Shown here: piece by piece, positions 8,749 to 17,600 of the stretch
How the letters are laid out: every line of letters begins with the position of its first letter
How positions within the stretch are numbered: position 1 is the stretch's first letter
Origin: Methylobacterium indicum
GTDB lineage: Bacteria > Pseudomonadota > Alphaproteobacteria > Rhizobiales > Beijerinckiaceae
Assembly: GCF_001043895.1 (NCBI RefSeq)
Contig: NZ_JTHF01000034.1
Span: 1-44,265 of the forward strand
Length of the DNA stretch: 44,265 bases
Reading direction: 5' to 3'
Translations under genes and position numbers: made by a program
Notes under the pieces: generated by a model
Database searches by the model: none
What the model saw: only the letters and a program-made list of their open reading frames with translations
Told to the model about the DNA's origin: nothing

Positions 8749-9132
8749 ATGACTCTCAAGCGTTATGGTGCCGGCGAGACGGGGGCCGGCGGCAAGCCGC
8801 TGCCCTTCGCCCGCGCCGTGGAGGCCGACGGCTGGCTCTACGTCTCCGGCCAGGTGGCCATGGAGAACGGCGAGATCGTGCCGGGCGGCATCGTCCAGCA
8901 GACTCGCAAGACCATGGAGAACCTGATCGCCATCCTCACCGAGGCCGGCTACACGCTGGAGGATGTCGTGCGCGTCGGTGTCTGGCTGGACGATCCCCGA
9001 GACTTCTGGAGCTTCAACGGCGTCTATGCCCAGTACTTCGGGGATCATCCGCCATCTCGCGCCTGCGTGCAGTCGTCCATGATGGTGGATTGCAAGGTCG
9101 AGATTGACTGCGTCGCCTACAAGCGGAAATAA
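8749..9132 (+). CDS. RidA family protein (imine/enamine deaminase)
   Basis: 127 residues, the standard RidA/YjgF length. The core LYVSGQVAMENGEIVPGG, the helix TRKTMENLIAILTEAGY and the conserved Arg in PPSRACVQ match the family. RidA trimers hydrolyse reactive 2-aminoacrylate-type imines from PLP enzymes, and relatives take part in amino-acid and pyrimidine catabolism. It starts 19 bases after the ATPase stop, so it is probably in the importer operon, consistent with breakdown of the imported amino acid. Confidence 0.88.
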   Translation: MTLKRYGAGETGAGGKPLPFARAVEADGWLYVSGQVAMENGEIVPGGIVQQTRKTMENLIAILTEAGYTLEDVVRVGVWLDDPRDFWSFNGVYAQYFGDHPPSRACVQSSMMVDCKVEIDCVAYKRK

Positions 9133-9160
9133 GCCCGGAGGCGGACGGAACGGGGACCGA

Positions 9161-9952
9161 ATGGACAAGCGCGCGGACGAGACCGCCAACCGACGGGCGC
9201 GCGGGCTCGACCGTGCGTTCGACATCCTCGACGCGCTTCGCGAGGCGGGCCGCCCGCTCCGTCCCAACGAGATCGCCTCCGCCCTGGCGGCGCCGCGATC
9301 GACCGTCTACGAGATCGTCGCGGCGCTCCTGAAGCTCAGCGTGCTGGAAGCGGCGGATGCGGAGGGCCGGGTGTTCCTCGGCCGCCGCCTCTTCCTCTAT
9401 GGCCAGGCTTACGGCCAGCACTCCGACCTGCCGAGCCGTGTCGCAACGGTGCTCGAGCGCCTGGCGACCGAGACGCATGAAACGGCGCAGTTCTGCCTGC
9501 TCGACGGCAACAAGTACACGGTCGCCATGATGCGCGAGGGCTCGCGGCCTTTCCGGATCTCGTCGAGCCTCGGCGAGCGAACCCCGATTCCCTGGACGGC
9601 GTCGGGCCGGCTCCTCCTCGGCCATCGCGACCTCGAGGAGATCCGCGCCTTCGTGCCGCCGGACGATTTTCGCCTGCCCTCCGGCCAATGGCTCGATCCG
9701 GCCGAATTCGCCGCGCAGGGCCGGCGTGCGGTGGCCGACGGCTATTTCACGTTCGATTCGATCGTCGACAGCTACACCCATTGCTTCGCCGTTCCGATCA
9801 AGCGCGCCGACGGGACGGCCGCCGCGACGCTCTGCCTCGTCGCTCCGAGGGCCGATGCGCTGCGCAATCACACGGACTACCTGGCGAGACTCCGATCGGC
9901 CGCGGCGTCGCTCGAACCGTCCTTCGCCGGCGACGCGCCCGGGAGCACCTGA
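9161..9952 (+). CDS. IclR family transcriptional regulator
   Basis: 263 residues from ATG 9161 (preceded by ACGGGGA). An N-terminal winged helix (FDILDALREAG, PNEIASALAAPRSTVYEIVAAL) is followed by an IclR effector-binding domain (ATETHETAQFCLLDG, TPIPWTASGRLLLGH, SYTHCFAVPIK). It lies 28 bases after ridA and closes the importer cluster, so control of that operon is the likely role. The palindrome at 5590-5607 is a candidate binding site. The effector is unknown. Confidence 0.88.
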   Translation: MDKRADETANRRARGLDRAFDILDALREAGRPLRPNEIASALAAPRSTVYEIVAALLKLSVLEAADAEGRVFLGRRLFLYGQAYGQHSDLPSRVATVLERLATETHETAQFCLLDGNKYTVAMMREGSRPFRISSSLGERTPIPWTASGRLLLGHRDLEEIRAFVPPDDFRLPSGQWLDPAEFAAQGRRAVADGYFTFDSIVDSYTHCFAVPIKRADGTAAATLCLVAPRADALRNHTDYLARLRSAAASLEPSFAGDAPGST

Positions 9953-10074
9953 CGGTAGGGCCCGAACGCGGGGAGGGAGAACGTGGTGGGGATGGCCTGA
10001 GCGTCCTGGGCACGCGCTGCCAGGGCCAGGGTCTCCGCCGATATCCTGGCCGTAGGCGCGGCCGCAACGAGAAA

Positions 10075-10101
10075 GGGGGATGCGGGCCAGCCGCATCCCC
10101 C
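10075..10101. terminator. Strong hairpin between convergent iclR-type and chemoreceptor genes
   Basis: Perfect 11-bp arms (GGGGGATGCGG at 10075-10085, CCGCATCCCCC at 10091-10101) flank a 5-base loop. Read from the minus strand it is followed by CTTTCTC, a partial U-tract, so it most likely ends the chemoreceptor transcript. It may also stop the operon coming from the left. Confidence 0.8.
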
Positions 10102-10129
10102 TGTTCGTCTCGAGTGCTTCGGATCCGCG

Positions 10130-12511
10130 TCAGGCCGCCTTCACCCCTTTCAGGAACACCGCGACCTCGCGCTCCAGCTCGCCGGCATAGCGGCCGAGCC
10201 GGTCGGCGGCGCCGAGGACTTCCGCCGCGGCGGCGCCCGTGCTGCCGGCCTCGCGCTGCACCGCGCCGATGCCGGCGGTGACGGCCTGGGTGCCCTCGGC
10301 GGCGTTCTGGACGTTGCGGGCGATCTCCTGGGTCGCCGCGCCCTGCTGGTCGACGGCGCCGGCCACGCCCTCGGCGATCTCCGACATCCGTTCGATCACC
10401 CCGGAAATGTCCCGGATCGCCTGCACGACGCCGCCGGTGGTCTCCTGGATATGGCCGATCTGCTGGGCGATCTCCGCGGTGGCGCGGCTCGTCTGGCTCG
10501 CCAGCTCCTTGACTTCCGCCGCGACGACCGCGAAGCCGCGGCCCGCCTCGCCGGCCCGGGCCGCCTCGATGGTGGCGTTGAGCGCCAAAAGGTTGGTCTG
10601 CGAGGCGATCGAGGAGATCAGCGCCACGATGTCGCCGATCTGGTCGGCGGACTTCACCAGCCGCTGCACCGTCTCGTCGGTGCGCCGCGCCTGGTCGACC
10701 GCGTCGCGGGCGATGTCGGAGGACTGGGCGACCTGGGCGGCGATGCCGCCGATCGAGACCGAGAGCTCCTCGCTCGCCGCCGCCACCATCTGGACGTTGG
10801 CGAGCGTCTGCTCGGCGGCGCCCGCCACCTCGGCCGAGCGGCCGTTGGTGGTCTCGGCGGCCTCGGTCATCGCCCGGGCGGTCGCCTCCATGCCGGTGGC
10901 GGCCTCGCCCAGCGTTTCGGTCATCGCCACCACGTTGGCCTCGAACGAGCGCGTCACGGCGTCGAGGCGCGCGGCGCGCTCGGCCTTGGCGGCGGCCTCC
11001 GCGGCGGCGGCCTCGTCGGCGTCCCGCTTGGCGAGCAGGGCTTCGCGGAACACCCGCACGGTGGCCGCCATGGCGCCGATCTCGTCGCGGCGTCCCTGCG
11101 CCGGCACCTCGGTGGCGAGGTCGCCGTCGGCGAGCTGGCGCATCGCGCCCGAGAGCTGGTCGACCGGCCGGGTGATGCCGCGCCCGATCAGCAGGGCCAG
11201 GCCCGCCCCGATGGCGCAGGCGAGCGCCACGCCGCCGGCGAGCAGCCACAGCGCCCGGTCGCGCTCGGCGGCGAGCTGGGCGAGTTCTCCGGCGCCGATG
11301 CCCTCGGCGGCCGAGACGAGCTCGCCCGAACGCCGGTCGAGGTCGGACAGGATCGTCGCCTGGGCGTCGTTGGCCTTCACGATGTCGGGGATGCTGTCCT
11401 TGAAGGCCCGCACCTTGGTGTTCAGGTCGCGCAGCACCGTCTGCGAGGCGGCGTCGATGTCGCCGTACAGGATCGTCTCGGCGTGATCGATGAGGGCGGC
11501 CGCCGTCGCGTCGAGGGCCTTGGCGGCCTCGGCGTCGCGGGCCAGGATCAGGCGCTGCTCCAGGGCCTGCGCCTCCTTGGCGGCGGTGATCGCCTTGCCG
11601 CTGGCGACGAGCAGGCTCGTGCCCGAGGCGACCCGGTCCTGCTGCTGGCGCAGCGTCACCTGGGCGGCGGTCTGGGCGTTGTTCTGCGCCTGCTCGACCT
11701 GACCGAGTCCGATGATCAGGGCCCCGAACATCGGCCGCAGCTCCTCCTGGCGCGCCTCGCGCTCGGCGGGCGTGACGGGGGCGTCGAGACGGGCGCGGTA
11801 GGCCTCCAGGGCGACCCTGGCGGGCTCGACCGCCTCCATCGAGGTCATGGCGGCCAGCCGCCGGATCAGCACCGAGACCGAGTTCGCCTTGGCCTCCATC
11901 TCCATCCGGCCGTCGTCGTTGTCGCCGGTGAGGACGCCGACCTGGAGCGCCTGCAGCTCGAGGGCGGAGCGGATCGCGTAGGAGACGACCACGCCGGTAT
12001 TGTAGGCGGTCTTCTGGTCGGCCAGGGCGCGCTCGAGGTCCTTGCCGGCCTGCGCGAGCTGGCGCTCCTGCGCCGCGCCGATGCCGGCCACCGTGGTCTG
12101 CAGCTCGGTGATGAGGGCGGCGTGGCGGTCCTGGAGCGAGCGCGTCTCGGCCTTCTGGGTGCCGAAGGCCTTGATCGCGGCCTCGAACCCGTCGAGGGCC
12201 GTGCCGATGCCGGAGGCCGAGGCCTGCGCCGCCGGATCGCCCGCCAGCCGGCCCGAGAACGACCCGGCGCTCTCCCGCACCCGCGCGATCGCGGCCCGCA
12301 GGGCGTCCTCCCGGCGCGCATCCTCGCTCTTCAGGGCCCGGTCGGTGGCCAGCGCGAGATCGCCGATCTCGCCCGCCAGCGTCTGGGCGGCGTTGGCCGT
12401 GTCGACCCGCCGGGCGAAGCCCGTCAGGGTGTGCCAGCCGATCGCCGCAACCGCGACCGTCAGCAGGAGGATCAGCCCGAACCCCCCAAATACGCGCGCC
12501 CTGATGGACAT
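10130..12511 (-). CDS. Methyl-accepting chemotaxis protein
   Basis: 793 residues. TM1 is near 8-28 and TM2 near 417-440, with an almost purely helical periplasmic sensor of about 385 residues between them, larger than a simple four-helix bundle and perhaps helical-bimodular (HBM)-like. A HAMP domain follows (about 440-492, beginning ITRPVDQL). A long cytoplasmic coiled coil then carries the conserved signalling tip ([20 protein letters not shown]). It ends without a CheR-binding pentapeptide. No che genes are nearby, so it is an orphan receptor. GACGAGGAG precedes the start. Confidence 0.92.
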   Translation of the reverse strand: MSIRARVFGGFGLILLLTVAVAAIGWHTLTGFARRVDTANAAQTLAGEIGDLALATDRALKSEDARREDALRAAIARVRESAGSFSGRLAGDPAAQASASGIGTALDGFEAAIKAFGTQKAETRSLQDRHAALITELQTTVAGIGAAQERQLAQAGKDLERALADQKTAYNTGVVVSYAIRSALELQALQVGVLTGDNDDGRMEMEAKANSVSVLIRRLAAMTSMEAVEPARVALEAYRARLDAPVTPAEREARQEELRPMFGALIIGLGQVEQAQNNAQTAAQVTLRQQQDRVASGTSLLVASGKAITAAKEAQALEQRLILARDAEAAKALDATAAALIDHAETILYGDIDAASQTVLRDLNTKVRAFKDSIPDIVKANDAQATILSDLDRRSGELVSAAEGIGAGELAQLAAERDRALWLLAGGVALACAIGAGLALLIGRGITRPVDQLSGAMRQLADGDLATEVPAQGRRDEIGAMAATVRVFREALLAKRDADEAAAAEAAAKAERAARLDAVTRSFEANVVAMTETLGEAATGMEATARAMTEAAETTNGRSAEVAGAAEQTLANVQMVAAASEELSVSIGGIAAQVAQSSDIARDAVDQARRTDETVQRLVKSADQIGDIVALISSIASQTNLLALNATIEAARAGEAGRGFAVVAAEVKELASQTSRATAEIAQQIGHIQETTGGVVQAIRDISGVIERMSEIAEGVAGAVDQQGAATQEIARNVQNAAEGTQAVTAGIGAVQREAGSTGAAAAEVLGAADRLGRYAGELEREVAVFLKGVKAA

Positions 12512-12618
12512 TCTCTCAGATCTCCTCGTCGCGAAAACGCTAACGGTGAGATCTGAAGCAATTCCTACTATAGGTGCACAACCTGGGATTGATCATGCAT
12601 TTTCTTGCTTTGTCAGCG

Positions 12619-12641
12619 CCCGGCCGCGGCATGCGGCCGGG
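12619..12641. terminator. Hairpin after the PRISE-family reductase gene
   Basis: Perfect 9-bp arms CCCGGCCGC (12619-12627) and GCGGCCGGG (12633-12641) with a 5-base loop lie 11 bases beyond the stop of the minus-strand gene ending at 12653. No U-tract follows, so termination is plausible but not certain. Confidence 0.5.
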
Positions 12642-12652
12642 CACCGGGAGCG

Positions 12653-13714
12653 TCAGGGAATCAGGCGGTCGGCCCGCAGGCGCTCGAACAGATCCTGGAA
12701 TGCATCGTCGGTGGGCTGGTAGTCGAGGAAGCCGAGGCGGCGGCTCTTGCCCATGTCGGTCACGACCTCGATCGGGCGGCCGAGATCCGCGTCGGTGTGC
12801 CAGGGCGAGGCGAGACGGTCGAGGCGCGGCTCGGCGAGGCCGTGCCTGTTCGCGATCTCGGCCCAGAGCGGGCCGTCTTCCGCCATCTGCGCCTCCAGCG
12901 GCCGCACGGTCCCGTCGAAGGGCGCCGGCGCGATCCCGAACCGGGCCGCGATCCGGCCCCACATCCAGCTCCAGCGGAAGACGTCGCCGTTCACCACGTT
13001 GAAATCTTCGTTGGCGGCCTGCGGCGCGGTCGAGGCCCAGAGCAGGTGGCGGGCGAGCAGCCGGGCGTCGGTCATGTCGGTGAGGCCGTTCCACTGCATG
13101 GCCGAGCCGGGGAAGCGGAACGGCCGGCCGGTCTCGCGGCACAGCGTGGCGTAGACGGCGAGCGTGGTGCCCATGTTCATCGCGTTGCCGACCGCCTTGC
13201 CGATGATCGTGTGCGGGCGGTGCACGCTCCACGAGAACCCGTCGCGCCTCGCTGCCGCGAAGACCTCGTCTTCCTGCGCGTAGTAGAAGTTCTCGACCGG
13301 CAGCCGTCCCTGCTCCTCGCGGAACGGGGTCTGGGGGACCGCGCCCTTCCCGTAGGCCTCGAACGGCCCGAGATAGTGCTTGAGGCCCGTGACCAGGGCG
13401 GCGTGGCGCAGGGTGCCGGCCGGCCGCAACGCGTCGAGGAGGTTGCGCACCATCGCGCCGTTGACCCGGATCATCTCGGCCTCGGTCGGCCGGCGCATCC
13501 AGGTCGCCAGCACCAGCCGGGTCGGCCGGTGCGGTGCCAGGGCGGCGCGCAGGCTCTCCGGGTCCTGCAGGTCGGCGGCCACCGGCGTGACGCCCTCCTG
13601 CCCGGTCGGGTTGCGGGCCAGCCCCAGCACCGTCCAGCCCGCCTCCCGCATCACCGCCGCCGCGGCGCTGCCGACGATCCCGCTGGCGCCGGCGATCAGC
13701 ACGGTCTCCGTCAT
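12653..13714 (-). CDS. PRISE-family SDR (progesterone 5beta-reductase/iridoid synthase-like enone reductase)
   Basis: 353 residues from ATG 13714 (AGAGGA upstream); a longer in-frame start at 13846 lacks support. Rossmann motif GASGIVG at 9-15. The family marks are unusually clear: TGLKHYLGPF (Lys112), NFYYAQED at 142-149 (the Tyr144/145 position) and WSVHRPHTIIG. The family reduces activated C=C bonds of enones with NADPH. The natural bacterial substrate is unknown. It diverges from the small gene at 13896. Confidence 0.85.
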   Translation of the reverse strand: MTETVLIAGASGIVGSAAAAVMREAGWTVLGLARNPTGQEGVTPVAADLQDPESLRAALAPHRPTRLVLATWMRRPTEAEMIRVNGAMVRNLLDALRPAGTLRHAALVTGLKHYLGPFEAYGKGAVPQTPFREEQGRLPVENFYYAQEDEVFAAARRDGFSWSVHRPHTIIGKAVGNAMNMGTTLAVYATLCRETGRPFRFPGSAMQWNGLTDMTDARLLARHLLWASTAPQAANEDFNVVNGDVFRWSWMWGRIAARFGIAPAPFDGTVRPLEAQMAEDGPLWAEIANRHGLAEPRLDRLASPWHTDADLGRPIEVVTDMGKSRRLGFLDYQPTDDAFQDLFERLRADRLIP

Positions 13715-13895
13715 GTCCACGTCCTCTGTGAGAGCTTTCTGGCCGAATAACGCGGAGGGGGCGGATGGGTCCCAAACCGCCTCCGCCGCGCCCTGCCCGC
13801 TGCTGCAGGCGGCTTCCGAAACGCTCGAATGCGAGCGATCCACCACACACTGTCTTCACGCGGCCACGGCAGGCTCTGCACTTGAGGAGAGTACG

Positions 13896-14126
13896 ATGAT
13901 CGATGCCGTCCGCACCGCGACCTTCGGTCTGCTCGCTGCATCCCGCCAGTTCGATGCAAGCGCCGGGCGCATCGCCCGGGCTGGGACGGGTCCCGGTTCC
14001 GACGAGCCCGACCTCGCCACCGCTGCGGCCGATCTGGTCAGCGCCCGCCTGCAGGTCCGTCTCAATGCCGCGATCCTCGGTGCCGCCGACGACGCAACGA
14101 AACGGCTCCTCGACATCAGGGCATAA
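13896..14126 (+). CDS. Small flagellar axial-like protein (76 aa)
   Basis: The ATG at 13896 follows TTGAGGAGAG, a very good ribosome binding site. The N-terminal 30 residues (TFGLLAASRQFDASAGRIAR) resemble the start of flagellar rod and hook proteins. The C-terminus (ATAAADLVSARLQVRLNAAI, then TKRLLDIRA) resembles their C-terminal coiled coil. Only a short Gly/Pro linker joins the two halves, so the usual central domains are missing. No other flagellar genes are nearby. Function unknown; similarity judged by eye. Confidence 0.7.
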   Translation: MIDAVRTATFGLLAASRQFDASAGRIARAGTGPGSDEPDLATAAADLVSARLQVRLNAAILGAADDATKRLLDIRA

Positions 14127-14231
14127 CTTCTTCGCCTAGGCCGCGGCCCGGACGGAGCCCCGCGGCGGGATCCGCGTTCCTGGATGCGGCAGCGGGCGGG
14201 ATCTCACCCGGGCTTGCCGGGGGAGGCGCCC

Positions 14232-16163
14232 GTGGGTCAGCTCGGCACGGTGGACGAGGATACGTCGTCGAAGGCGGCGACGCGGGAGCCGGTCAAGCGC
14301 CTGAAGCCCGCCCTGATCCTCGGCGCCCTCGGCGTCGTCTACGGCGATATCGGCACGAGTCCCCTCTACGCCTTCAAGGAGGCGGTGAAGGCCGCCGGTC
14401 ACGGCCAGGCCGAGCCGGCGGCGGTGATCGGCGCGGTGTCGCTGATCCTGTGGGCGCTCCTCGTCGTGGTGTCGCTCAAATACGCGGTGCTGATCCTGCG
14501 GGCCGACAACCACGGCGAGGGCGGCATCGTGGCGATGCTGGCGCTGCTCGGCGCCCGCCACGCCGAGCCGCGCAGCCGGGCCGGCCTCCTCCTCGTCGTC
14601 GGCCTCGTCGGCGCCGCGCTCCTCTACGGCGACGGGGCGATCACGCCGGCGATCTCGGTGCTCAGCGCCGTCGAGGGGCTGAAGGTCGAGGCACCGGGCC
14701 TCGCCCGCGCGGTGATGCCGATCACCCTCGTCATCCTGGTCGGGCTCTTCCTGATCCAGAGCAAGGGCGCGGCCTTCATCGGGCGGATCTTCGGGCCGGT
14801 GATGCTGGTGTGGTTCGCCGTCCTGGCACTGCTCGGCATCGGCGGCATCCTGCACGCGCCGCAGATCCTCGCCGCGCTCAATCCCCTGAAGGCGGTCGAG
14901 TTCCTGACCCATGCGGGCTGGCACGTCAGCTTCGCGATGCTCGGCGCCGCCTTCCTGGCGGTCACCGGCGGCGAGGCGATGTATGCCGATCTCGGCCATT
15001 TCGGCGCCCGGCCGATCCGGCTCGCCTGGTTCGGCCTGGTCCTGCCGGCCCTGGTGATCAACTATTTCGGGCAGGGCGCCGTGCTGCTGGCCGAGCCCGA
15101 CGCGATCGAGAATCCGTTCTATCGCCTCAGCCCCGACTGGGCGCACTACCCCCTGATCGGGCTCGCGACCGTCGCCACCGTGATCGCCTCGCAGGCGATC
15201 ATCTCGGGCGTGTTCTCGCTGACCCAGCAGGCGATCCAGCTCGGCTTCCTGCCCTTCATCCGCATCGTCCATACGGCGCGCGACGCACAGGGGCAGATCT
15301 ACGTGCCGGCGGTGAACTGGCTGCTCGCCGCCGCGACCCTGAGCGCCGTCCTGATCTTCGAGACCTCGGACGCGCTCGCCGGCGCCTACGGCATCGCGGT
15401 CTCGCTGCTGATGGCGATCACCACCCTGCTCGCCGCCCTCATCGCCCGGCGGTGGGGCTTCAACCCGCTGCTGGTCTTCGCGGTCAACGGCGTGTTCCTG
15501 CTGATCGACCTCGTATTCCTGTCGGCCAACAGCGTGAAGATCTTCGAGGGCGGCTGGTATCCGCTCGTGCTCACCGCGATCGTCGCCGTGACGATGCTGA
15601 CCTGGCTCCAGGGCACCCGGCTGATCGAGGCCCACCGGGTCGGCGCCCGCCAGGACGAGGGCGCGTTCGTGGCCGCCCTGCAGGCGCATCCGCCGATCCG
15701 CCTGCCCGGGGCCGGAGCGTTCCTGTCGGCGGCCACCAAGGGCATCCCGTTGCACATGACCCGGTTCCTGGAGCGCAGCCACGCCCTGCCGGCCCGCTGC
15801 ACCATCGTCACCGCGCTCTACGAGGAGATGCCGGTGGTGCCGGCCACCGAGCGCGCCGAGGTGACCCGGATCGCGCCCGACCTCTACCGCGTCACGCTCC
15901 GCTACGGCTTCATGGAGGATGCCTCGATCCCCGACGGCCTGGCCTGCGCGGTCGCCCATCGCGGGCTGCCGGCCGATTTCGTCGAGGACGTCACGGTCTT
16001 CGTCGGCCACGAGACGGTTATCCCGAAGCGCGACCACCGCGGCATGGCCGCGTGGCGCGAGACCCTGTTCGCCTTCATGATGCGCAACGGCGAGCGCACC
16101 GGCGCCTTCTTCTGCGTGCCGGCCCGGCAGGTGGTGGAGGTGGGGACCGAGATCGAGATCTGA
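14232..16163 (+). CDS. kup: Kup system potassium uptake protein
   Basis: 643 residues from a GTG at 14232 preceded by GGGGGAGG; longer in-frame starts have no such site. Low-affinity K+/H+ symporter of the inner membrane with about 12 helices and a long cytoplasmic C-terminal tail. The diagnostic GVVYGDIGTSPLYAF motif is at 34-48, followed by DNHGEGG and GDGAITPAISVLSAVEG. The length matches other Kup proteins. A short CCGG stem (near 14208-14222) abuts the ribosome binding site and might affect translation, but this is weak. Confidence 0.93.
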   Translation: MGQLGTVDEDTSSKAATREPVKRLKPALILGALGVVYGDIGTSPLYAFKEAVKAAGHGQAEPAAVIGAVSLILWALLVVVSLKYAVLILRADNHGEGGIVAMLALLGARHAEPRSRAGLLLVVGLVGAALLYGDGAITPAISVLSAVEGLKVEAPGLARAVMPITLVILVGLFLIQSKGAAFIGRIFGPVMLVWFAVLALLGIGGILHAPQILAALNPLKAVEFLTHAGWHVSFAMLGAAFLAVTGGEAMYADLGHFGARPIRLAWFGLVLPALVINYFGQGAVLLAEPDAIENPFYRLSPDWAHYPLIGLATVATVIASQAIISGVFSLTQQAIQLGFLPFIRIVHTARDAQGQIYVPAVNWLLAAATLSAVLIFETSDALAGAYGIAVSLLMAITTLLAALIARRWGFNPLLVFAVNGVFLLIDLVFLSANSVKIFEGGWYPLVLTAIVAVTMLTWLQGTRLIEAHRVGARQDEGAFVAALQAHPPIRLPGAGAFLSAATKGIPLHMTRFLERSHALPARCTIVTALYEEMPVVPATERAEVTRIAPDLYRVTLRYGFMEDASIPDGLACAVAHRGLPADFVEDVTVFVGHETVIPKRDHRGMAAWRETLFAFMMRNGERTGAFFCVPARQVVEVGTEIEI

Positions 16164-16184
16164 GGATCGCCGGTGGGTGTGACC

Positions 16185-16577
16185 TCACGCGATGAGGTTG
16201 CTCACCTCGACCAAATTCTCGTCGGGATCGTAGAAGTAGACCGACAGGATCCGGCCGGTCGCGCCGGTCCGCTCGATCGGCCCGTCGACGATCGCGATGG
16301 CCTCACGCTCCAGATGCGCGACGACCTCGGCGAGCGGCGTGTCGGTCAGCAGGCAGAAATCCCCGGCGCCGCGGCTCGGGTGACGGGCCTGCGGATCGAC
16401 GCTCGCGTGCAGTTGCTGGAGATTGATCTTCTGGGACCCGAAATGGAGCGCCCAGCGCTTGGGCGCAATCTCGCGCGCCTCGAGGCCGAGCGTGCGCCGG
16501 TAGAACGCCACCGTCGCGTCGATGCCGAGGACGACCAGCACGAAGTGGTCGAGGGCGCGGATGCGGATTGGCGTCAT
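16185..16577 (-). CDS. VOC family protein (glyoxalase-like)
   Basis: 130 residues. A single vicinal-oxygen-chelate module pair: LDHFVLVVLGIDATVAFYRR at the start with the first metal His, and DPDENLVEVSNLI at the end with the last Glu. Members are metal-dependent lyases, dioxygenases or resistance proteins; this one resembles small glyoxalase-type enzymes. Its ATG overlaps the stop of the upstream VOC gene (TCAT on the plus strand), so it is the third gene of a VOC operon. The substrate is unknown. Confidence 0.82.
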   Translation of the reverse strand: MTPIRIRALDHFVLVVLGIDATVAFYRRTLGLEAREIAPKRWALHFGSQKINLQQLHASVDPQARHPSRGAGDFCLLTDTPLAEVVAHLEREAIAIVDGPIERTGATGRILSVYFYDPDENLVEVSNLIA

Positions 16578-17020
16578 GGTGCCGTCGCGGCCACCGGCCG
16601 CTCCCCCAGTTTCGCGCCGAGGCGCAACAGGTAGCCGTCCGGATCCTGCACCAGGAACTGGCGCTGCCCAACCTCGATGGCGCCGGCCCGGTACCACGCA
16701 TCCTCAACCGCCATGAACAGCGGCCAGGCGGCCGCGTCCAGCCGGCCCAGGATCGGCTCCACCGCCGCGACCTCGATCTGGAGGTTGATCCCACGGCCAA
16801 GCGGCCGATCCATCGGGCCGGTCAGCCAGTGCCGGGCGGATGGATTGTACTGGTCCAGCATCACCTGCGCTCCGTCGCGGTCGAGATAGGCGAACCGGTT
16901 CTCCGGCCGGTCGTAGGCGATCCGGAAGCCGATCAGGTCGACCCAGAAGCGCAGGCTCGTGGCGAGATCGGCGACCACGAGTTCCGGGACCAGGGTCGCG
17001 CGCGTCAGCGTGGCCGTCAT
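16574..17020 (-). CDS. VOC family protein, bleomycin-resistance-like (copy 2)
   Basis: 148 residues. It shares long identical runs with the gene just upstream (FWVDLIGFRIAYDRPE, GQRQFLVQDPDGYLLR), so the two are tandem duplicates. The pattern of LVPELVVADLATSLRFWVD at the start and DPDGYLLRLG at the end is typical of bleomycin-resistance-type drug-binding VOC proteins. It starts 5 bases after the stop of its paralogue and overlaps the next gene by 4 bases. Confidence 0.82.
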   Translation of the reverse strand: MTATLTRATLVPELVVADLATSLRFWVDLIGFRIAYDRPENRFAYLDRDGAQVMLDQYNPSARHWLTGPMDRPLGRGINLQIEVAAVEPILGRLDAAAWPLFMAVEDAWYRAGAIEVGQRQFLVQDPDGYLLRLGAKLGERPVAATAP

Positions 17021-17024
17021 GCCG

Positions 17025-17462
17025 TCACCCCCGTGCGCTCAGCGGCCGCGATCCCAGGCTCGCGGCGGGACGCAGCAGGTACCCGTCCGGGTCCTGCACC
17101 AGGAACTGGCGCTGGCCCACCTCGACCTCGCCGGCCCGGTACCACTTGTCCTCGACCGCCATGAAGAGCGGCCAGCCCGCCGCCTCCAGCCGGGCCAGGA
17201 TCGGCTCCACCGCCGGGACGCCGATCTCGAAGTTGATGCCGCGCCCGAGCGGCGCCTCCAGCGGGCCGGTGAGCCACTGTCGAGACGAGGGGTGGCGCGT
17301 CTCCAGCATCACCTGCGCCCCGTCGAGGTCGAGATAGGCGAAACCGTCCTCCGGCCGGTCGTAGGCGATCCGGAAGCCGATCAGGTCGACCCAGAAATGC
17401 AGGCTACGCGTCAGGTCGGCGATCAGGAGTTCCGGGGTCAGCCGCGCGAAGGTGAAGGCCAT
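17025..17462 (-). CDS. VOC family protein, bleomycin-resistance-like (copy 1)
   Basis: 145 residues from ATG 17462; the long upstream extension of this frame is a shadow of the opposite strand. First of the three VOC genes. Near-identical core segments with the protein encoded at 16574-17020 show a recent tandem duplication. The pair differs mostly at the N-terminus and in the central loop (LETRHPSSRQW against LDQYNPSARHW), which lies where VOC ligands usually bind. Confidence 0.82.
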   Translation of the reverse strand: MAFTFARLTPELLIADLTRSLHFWVDLIGFRIAYDRPEDGFAYLDLDGAQVMLETRHPSSRQWLTGPLEAPLGRGINFEIGVPAVEPILARLEAAGWPLFMAVEDKWYRAGEVEVGQRQFLVQDPDGYLLRPAASLGSRPLSARG

Positions 17463-17600
17463 GTCCGTATCCCATCCCCGCCCGGCGATCCGCGCGGTTG
17501 ACCGCATGCTGCCGATCCGTGACGCTTGCCGCAACGGCGCCCGCGACGCGCGCCGACAGGAAACGCGAAGGGCGGCCGGTGGCCGCCCGGGGGAGGGGAC

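Noticed and set aside
14127..14231. Possible riboswitch before kup
   Set aside because: Only a short CCGG stem next to the ribosome binding site is visible; no conserved aptamer pattern is recognisable.
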